Shown: in pieces, positions 5,708 to 9,682 of the stretch
Layout: each line of letters starts with the position of its first letter
How positions within the stretch are numbered: the stretch's first letter is position 1
From: Frankiales bacterium
GTDB taxonomy: Bacteria; Actinomycetota; Actinomycetes; Mycobacteriales; SCTD01
Direction: 5' to 3'
Assembly (NCBI GenBank): GCA_025464795.1
Contig: JAODNB010000070.1
Location: 1 to 9,682 of the forward strand
Length of the DNA: 9,682 bases
Made by a program: the position numbers and the translations under genes
The notes under the pieces: generated by a model
Told to the model about the DNA's origin: nothing
Seen by the model: the letters and a program-made list of their open reading frames with translations, nothing else
The model's database searches: none

Positions 5708-8458
5708 GTGAGCGTGACGCGACAGGTAGGACACCTGACCCGGGTGGTCTTCGCCACCCTGGCCGGGGTCATCGTCCTCAACGCCTGCGTCTTCGCCTTC
5801 GTCTTCTACGCGCTGAGCCCGGACACGACCCGCTACACCGCGGGTGGGCGAGCGATCCGGCTGTCGACGCTGGCGATGGTGGATGAGGAGACCGGGCTGC
5901 GGGCCTACCTGCTCACCGGTCAGGTCCGCTTCCTCGAGCCGTACGAGCGCGGGGTGGGGGCCCTGGTCGCGCAGGAGGAGCGGGCCCGGGAGGCGTTCCG
6001 GGACCAGCCGCGCGTGCTGGCGCTGCTGGACACCACCGAGCGGGCCCGCACGGAGTGGACAGAGCGCTGGGCCGTGCCCGCGCTCACCCGGGGGGCCAAG
6101 CCGCCGACCGGCGACATCGCCCAGTTCGTGACGCTCGGCAAGTCCCTGTTCGACCGCTACCGCGCGGCGGAGAAGGCCGCCGAGAACCGGGCGGACGAGG
6201 TGCGGATGGACGCCCGCAGCAACGAGAACAGCGCGCTCGAAGCAGGCATCGCCCTCCAGCTCTTCCTGCTCCTGCTGGCGATCCTGTTCGTACGCCGGCA
6301 GCAACAACGGCTGCGCGCGCTCATCGTGGCACCGGTCGGCAGCCTCACGTCCGCCCTCAGGCAGCTGCGCGACGGCAGGCTCGAGACCCGCGCTCCCGAA
6401 GAGGGCGCGGAGGAGTTCCGCCTCATCGCCACGGGCATGAACGAGATGGCGACGGCCCTCGACAAGGAGCGCACGAGCGCACGGGAGCGCGAGACAGAGC
6501 TGATCACCGCTCGTCGCGAGGCCGAGGCGGCGACGGCAGCGAAGTCGTCGTTCCTCGCGACGATGTCGCACGAGATCCGGACGCCGATGAACGCCGTGAT
6601 CGGCATGACCGGACTGCTGCTCGAGACCGCGCTCACCGACGAGCAGCGGGACTTCGCCGAGACCGTCCGCAACAGCGGAGACGCGCTGCTCGTCATCATC
6701 AACGACATCCTCGACTTCTCGAAGATCGAGTCCGGGACCCTCGAGCTGGAGCGCCAGCCGTTCAGCCTGCGTGACTGCGTCGAGAGCTCACTGGACCTCG
6801 TCGCGGCGCAAGCGGCGGCGAAGGGGCTCGACCTGATCGCAGACATCGCCGAGGACGTGCCACCGGTGGTCGAGGGCGACGTCACCCGGCTGCGCCAGAT
6901 CCTGGTGAACCTGCTGGGGAACGCGGTGAAGTTCACCACCACGGGCGAGGTCGTGGTCACCGTGTCGGTGCGCGCCTGGCAGGGCAACGTCGCTGAGGTC
7001 GCCTTCGCCGTTCGGGACACCGGCATCGGCATCCCGCCTGACCGCCGTGATCGGCTCTTCCAGTCCTTCAGCCAGGTCGACACGAGCACGACGCGCACCT
7101 ACGGCGGCACCGGGCTCGGGCTCGCCATCAGCGCCCGTCTCGCAGAGGCCATGCACGGCTCGCTCACCGTCACCAGCACGGTCGGCAGTGGGTCGACCTT
7201 CGCCCTCGTGGCTCCCCTCCCCAGGGGCCGGGAGACCGAGGACCGGCTGCGGGTTGCGCCCGCCGAGCTGCCCGGTCGCTCGGTGCTGGTGGTCGACGAC
7301 AACCCGACCAACCGGCGGATCCTCCGGAGCCAGCTCGAGGCGTGGGGGATGCGGGTCGACGACGAGGAGAGCCCGCGGGTGGCCCTGCTGCGCGCGGCGT
7401 CAGCCACCGAGGTCTACGACGTCGTCATCCTCGACATGCACATGCCGCAGATGGACGGCGTCGAGCTGGCCACGGGGCTGCGCCAGCTGGACGGCTGGGA
7501 GCAGGTGCCGCTGATCCTGCTCACGTCGCTGGGTCAGCGCCCGGACGGAGTCGTGGACCTGGAGCTGGTTCACCTGACCAAGCCGGTGAAGGCGCTCGCG
7601 CTGCGCGGCACCGTCGCTCGGGCCCTCGGCTCCCGGGAGCAGGACGAGGAGAGGTCAGCCGCGGTCGCGGCAGTGGGCCACCTCCGCGTCCTGCTCGCGG
7701 AGGACAACGTGGTCAACCAGAAGGTCGCGACGCTGATCCTGCAGCGGCTCGGACAGCAACCCGATGTGGTGAGTGATGGGCAGGAGGCCCTGACCGCGGT
7801 CCTCAACCAGACCTACGACCTCGTGCTCATGGACGTGCAGATGCCCGTCATGGACGGCCTCGAAGCAACCCGTCGCATCCGCAGCGACGTACCCGCGGAT
7901 CGCCAGCCCCGCATCGTGGCCATGACCGCAAGTGCCCTCGTCGAGGACCGCGAGGCGTGCCTGGCCGCCGGCATGGACGACTACCTCGCCAAGCCCGTAC
8001 GCACCGAGGAGCTCGCGTCCGCCCTGGTCCGCGTGGGAGCGGCCCGCGCCCACGTCATCGGCCTGCCGGAGGACGCCGTGTCGACCTCCCCCGGTCTCGG
8101 CCCATCGGAGCAGGCAGCCGTCGACCCAGCCACCCTCGACAAGCTGACCGCCCGCCTCGGCGAGAAGGGACCGTCCTTTCGCACGAGCCTCATCGCGACG
8201 TGGCGCGAGGAGACTCGGATGCGGCTCGTCGAGCTCGCCGCCGCAGTGGAGGCGCGCAACGCCGACGGGGTGGCACGCATCGCCCACTCCCTCAAGTCCG
8301 GGAGCGCCTCCCTCGGGGCCGGTCCCCTGGCGACGGTGTGCGGCGACGTCGAGCACCGCCTGCGGGCCGGGGAGGCCCTGGACCTCGCCGTCGAGGCCGA
8401 GCGGATGCGCGCGCATGTCGAGGCTGCGTCGGCGGCCTTCGACACCCACTGGCTGTGA
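5708..8458 (+). CDS. BarA-like hybrid sensor histidine kinase (CHASE3-HAMP-HisKA-HATPase-REC-REC-Hpt)
   Basis: This is a 916-residue membrane sensor kinase holding a whole phosphorelay. Order: helix ~11-36; outer domain ~40-178 with the CHASE3-like signature DEETGLRAYLLTG and FLEPYERG; helix ~178-196; HAMP ~197-252; coiled coil; HisKA with SHEIRTP (His288); HATPase with N box NLLGNAVKFT, G1 DTGIGIP and G2 GGTGLGL (~391-505); first REC ~525-640 (Asp530/531, phospho-site Asp576, Thr606, Lys625); second REC ~659-775 (Glu665/Asp666, Asp709, Thr740, Lys762); Hpt ~806-910 with AHSLKSGSAS (His860). All relay residues are present, so both receivers look functional. The frame is open from GTG 5636, but that start overlaps mshB by 37 nt and adds an Arg-rich stretch. 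GTG 5708 is preferred; GTG 5714 is possible, and the ribosome binding site is weak in both cases. No DNA-binding regulator lies beside it, so its target and stimulus are unknown. Confidence 0.93.
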   Translation: MSVTRQVGHLTRVVFATLAGVIVLNACVFAFVFYALSPDTTRYTAGGRAIRLSTLAMVDEETGLRAYLLTGQVRFLEPYERGVGALVAQEERAREAFRDQPRVLALLDTTERARTEWTERWAVPALTRGAKPPTGDIAQFVTLGKSLFDRYRAAEKAAENRADEVRMDARSNENSALEAGIALQLFLLLLAILFVRRQQQRLRALIVAPVGSLTSALRQLRDGRLETRAPEEGAEEFRLIATGMNEMATALDKERTSARERETELITARREAEAATAAKSSFLATMSHEIRTPMNAVIGMTGLLLETALTDEQRDFAETVRNSGDALLVIINDILDFSKIESGTLELERQPFSLRDCVESSLDLVAAQAAAKGLDLIADIAEDVPPVVEGDVTRLRQILVNLLGNAVKFTTTGEVVVTVSVRAWQGNVAEVAFAVRDTGIGIPPDRRDRLFQSFSQVDTSTTRTYGGTGLGLAISARLAEAMHGSLTVTSTVGSGSTFALVAPLPRGRETEDRLRVAPAELPGRSVLVVDDNPTNRRILRSQLEAWGMRVDDEESPRVALLRAASATEVYDVVILDMHMPQMDGVELATGLRQLDGWEQVPLILLTSLGQRPDGVVDLELVHLTKPVKALALRGTVARALGSREQDEERSAAVAAVGHLRVLLAEDNVVNQKVATLILQRLGQQPDVVSDGQEALTAVLNQTYDLVLMDVQMPVMDGLEATRRIRSDVPADRQPRIVAMTASALVEDREACLAAGMDDYLAKPVRTEELASALVRVGAARAHVIGLPEDAVSTSPGLGPSEQAAVDPATLDKLTARLGEKGPSFRTSLIATWREETRMRLVELAAAVEARNADGVARIAHSLKSGSASLGAGPLATVCGDVEHRLRAGEALDLAVEAERMRAHVEAASAAFDTHWL

Positions 8459-8464
8459 GGGGCG

Positions 8465-9013
8465 TCAGTTGAGGGTGGGGTCCGGAGGGTAGGAGGCGAC
8501 CAGCGCTAGGGGCATGCCCTGACGACGCAGGACCTGGCGCCAGAGCAGCTCGGGCGCTGAGGTGAAGCAGTCGCCCGGGAGGGGGTCGATCGCCCACCAG
8601 GCATCCTGCTCGAGCTCCGCCTCCAGCTGCCCCGGTGACCACCCGGCGTAGCCCGCGAAGACCCGTACCTCCTCGACGTCCGGCGAGGCGTCGACGTCCA
8701 GGTCCACCGTGCCGAGCCAGGGCGCCCCGGGCACGCAGGCGTACGAGGACGACTCCGCGGAACCCGTGATGCGTCCCAGGCAGATCGCGGAGGTCTCCGA
8801 CACCGGGCCGCCGAGGAACACGACGTCCGGTTCCGGGGCGAGCAGCGCCCACCCGGGAAGCACGTCCCCCACGGCTGTGCCGGAGGGCCGGTTCAGCACC
8901 ACTCCCAGCGCCCCGTCGTCAGCGGAGTGCTGCAGGAGCTGGATGACCGTCCGCGAGAAGGTCTCCTCGGTGAGGACCGGCGTGGCGACGAGCAGCCGCC
9001 CCTGCAGCGACAT
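8465..9013 (-). CDS. yqgE: YqgE/AlgH family protein (UPF0301, DUF179)
   Basis: This 182-residue cytoplasmic protein of unknown biochemical role matches YqgE/AlgH. Recognisable blocks are the N-terminal GRLLVATPVL (5-14), GALGVVLNRP (34-43), FLGGPVS (66-72) and VFAGYAGWSPGQLEAEL (118-134), the last being the most characteristic stretch of the family. Length is normal (about 180-190). AlgH was linked to alginate regulation in Pseudomonas, but the actinobacterial proteins have no established function. ATG 9013 lies six nt after the typA stop codon, with no purine-rich ribosome binding site, so translation is probably coupled to typA. At the other end its stop codon is only six nt from the stop of the convergent hybrid kinase gene. 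Confidence 0.92.
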   Translation of the reverse strand: MSLQGRLLVATPVLTEETFSRTVIQLLQHSADDGALGVVLNRPSGTAVGDVLPGWALLAPEPDVVFLGGPVSETSAICLGRITGSAESSSYACVPGAPWLGTVDLDVDASPDVEEVRVFAGYAGWSPGQLEAELEQDAWWAIDPLPGDCFTSAPELLWRQVLRRQGMPLALVASYPPDPTLN

Positions 9014-9019
9014 CGCGGG

Positions 9020-9682
9020 TTAGGAGGTGGCCTTCGTCGCCTTGCCGCGGGTGCGCTGGCGCTCACCGGCGTTGAGGACGACCTTGCGGATGCGGACCTT
9101 CGCGGGGGTGACCTCGACGCACTCGTCCTCGCGGCAGAACTCCAGTGCCTGCTCGAGGGAGAGCTCCTTGTGCGGGATGAGCGGCACGAGCACGTCGGAG
9201 GAGGACTGACGCATGTTGGTCAGCTTCTTCTCCTTGGTGGCGTTGACGTCCATGTCGTCGCTGCGTGAGTTCTCCCCGACGATCATGCCCTCGTACACCT
9301 CGGTGCCCGGCGGCACGAACATGGTGCCGCGCTCCTGCAGGTTCGCCAGGGCGAAGCCGGTGGTGGGGCCGCTGCGGTCAGCGACGAGCGAGCCGGACGG
9401 GCGGGTGCGGATCTCGCCGTGCCAGGGCTCGTAGCGCTCGTGGATGTGGTGCAGCAGGCCGGTTCCGCGGGTCTCGGTGAGGAACTCGGTGCGGAAACCG
9501 ATCAGGCCACGGGCGGGGACGACGTACTCCATCCGGATCCACCCGGTGCCGTGGTCGACCATCTGCTCGAGGCGACCCTTACGCAGTGCCATCAGCTGAA
9601 TGACGACGCCCTGGTACTCGGACGGGATGTCGATGGTGAGGCGCTCCATCGGCTCGTGCAGCTTGCCATCGACTATCCGCGT
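9020..9682 (-). CDS. typA: Translational GTPase TypA/BipA, C-terminal fragment
   Basis: The last 220 residues of TypA, a ribosome-binding GTPase related to EF-G that assists 50S assembly and stress or cold adaptation. The frame is open to the right edge (the first visible codons read TRIVDGKLHEPMERLTIDIP), so the internal ATG at 9649 is not the start. The fragment covers the EF-G domain V-like fold, with RGLIGFRTEFLTETRGTG at about residues 58-75, and the TypA-specific C-terminal domain, with GTMFVPPGTEVYEGMIVGE, NATKEKKLTNMRQSSSD and the EDECVEVTPAKVRIRK ending. These blocks distinguish it from LepA and EF-G. The GTPase domain is outside the window. It is followed six nt later by yqgE, with which it probably forms an operon. 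Confidence 0.96.
   Translation of the reverse strand, partial: TRIVDGKLHEPMERLTIDIPSEYQGVVIQLMALRKGRLEQMVDHGTGWIRMEYVVPARGLIGFRTEFLTETRGTGLLHHIHERYEPWHGEIRTRPSGSLVADRSGPTTGFALANLQERGTMFVPPGTEVYEGMIVGENSRSDDMDVNATKEKKLTNMRQSSSDVLVPLIPHKELSLEQALEFCREDECVEVTPAKVRIRKVVLNAGERQRTRGKATKATS

Noticed and set aside
4785..5711. 308-codon plus-strand open frame opposite mshB
   Set aside because: mshB carries complete catalytic motifs on the other strand; this frame is its complement and shows no motif.
6157..7098. Minus-strand open frame of 313 codons inside the hybrid kinase
   Set aside because: Ser/Arg-rich complement of the HAMP-HisKA-HATPase region with no domain. The same applies to 5633-6571 and 7655-8449 on that strand.
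9020..9649. Separate 209-residue gene starting at ATG 9649
   Set aside because: The frame stays open to the window edge and the upstream codons (IVDGKLHEP) continue the TypA family sequence, so this is an internal methionine.

Overview
The window comes from a high-GC actinomycete. The reasons are strong G/C wobble bias in every gene, frequent GTG starts, a mycothiol biosynthesis deacetylase (MshB; mycothiol is made almost only by Actinomycetota), a probable DUF6113-type membrane protein as found beside mshB in that phylum, and an apparently leaderless start at mshB. The chemotaxis genes point to a motile lineage, for example Nocardioides-, Kineosporia- or Geodermatophilus-like. The genus cannot be fixed from the sequence.

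Layout. On the minus strand, reading from right to left from about 5.67 kb: mshB, a divergent FtsH-like membrane AAA protease, a small four-helix membrane protein, cheW, a six-helix methyl-accepting chemotaxis protein (MCP), and the first 59 codons of cheA, which runs off the left edge. The last four genes are tightly packed (gaps of 7, 16 and 59 nt after the small membrane protein), and the protease gene is 18 nt upstream of them, so they are probably co-transcribed. A 134-nt gap separates mshB from the protease gene. On the plus strand, starting back to back with mshB (35 nt between start codons), lies one very long gene for a BarA-like hybrid histidine kinase. It carries CHASE3-like, HAMP, HisKA, HATPase, REC, REC and Hpt domains. 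It converges with a yqgE/algH gene (6 nt between stop codons). That gene lies 6 nt downstream of typA (bipA), whose C-terminal 220 residues occupy the right edge.

How the genes may work together. CheA, CheW and the MCP form a core chemosensory array: receptor, adaptor and kinase. The receptor senses through membrane-embedded helices and has no large outer domain. No cheY, cheB, cheR or flagellar gene is in the window. The hybrid kinase holds a complete His-Asp-His(-Asp) relay in one polypeptide, but no output response regulator lies beside it. MshB makes the mycothiol precursor GlcN-Ins. The FtsH-like protease keeps its ATPase and zinc-peptidase residues but is unusual in its Walker B, its pore loop and two insertions in the AAA core.

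There is no gene-free stretch over 300 bases. No tRNA, rRNA, CRISPR array, insertion sequence or convincing rho-independent terminator was seen. No clearly new multi-gene system is demonstrated. The most unusual items are the divergent AAA protease placed between mshB and the chemosensory genes, and the composite codon usage of the MCP gene.
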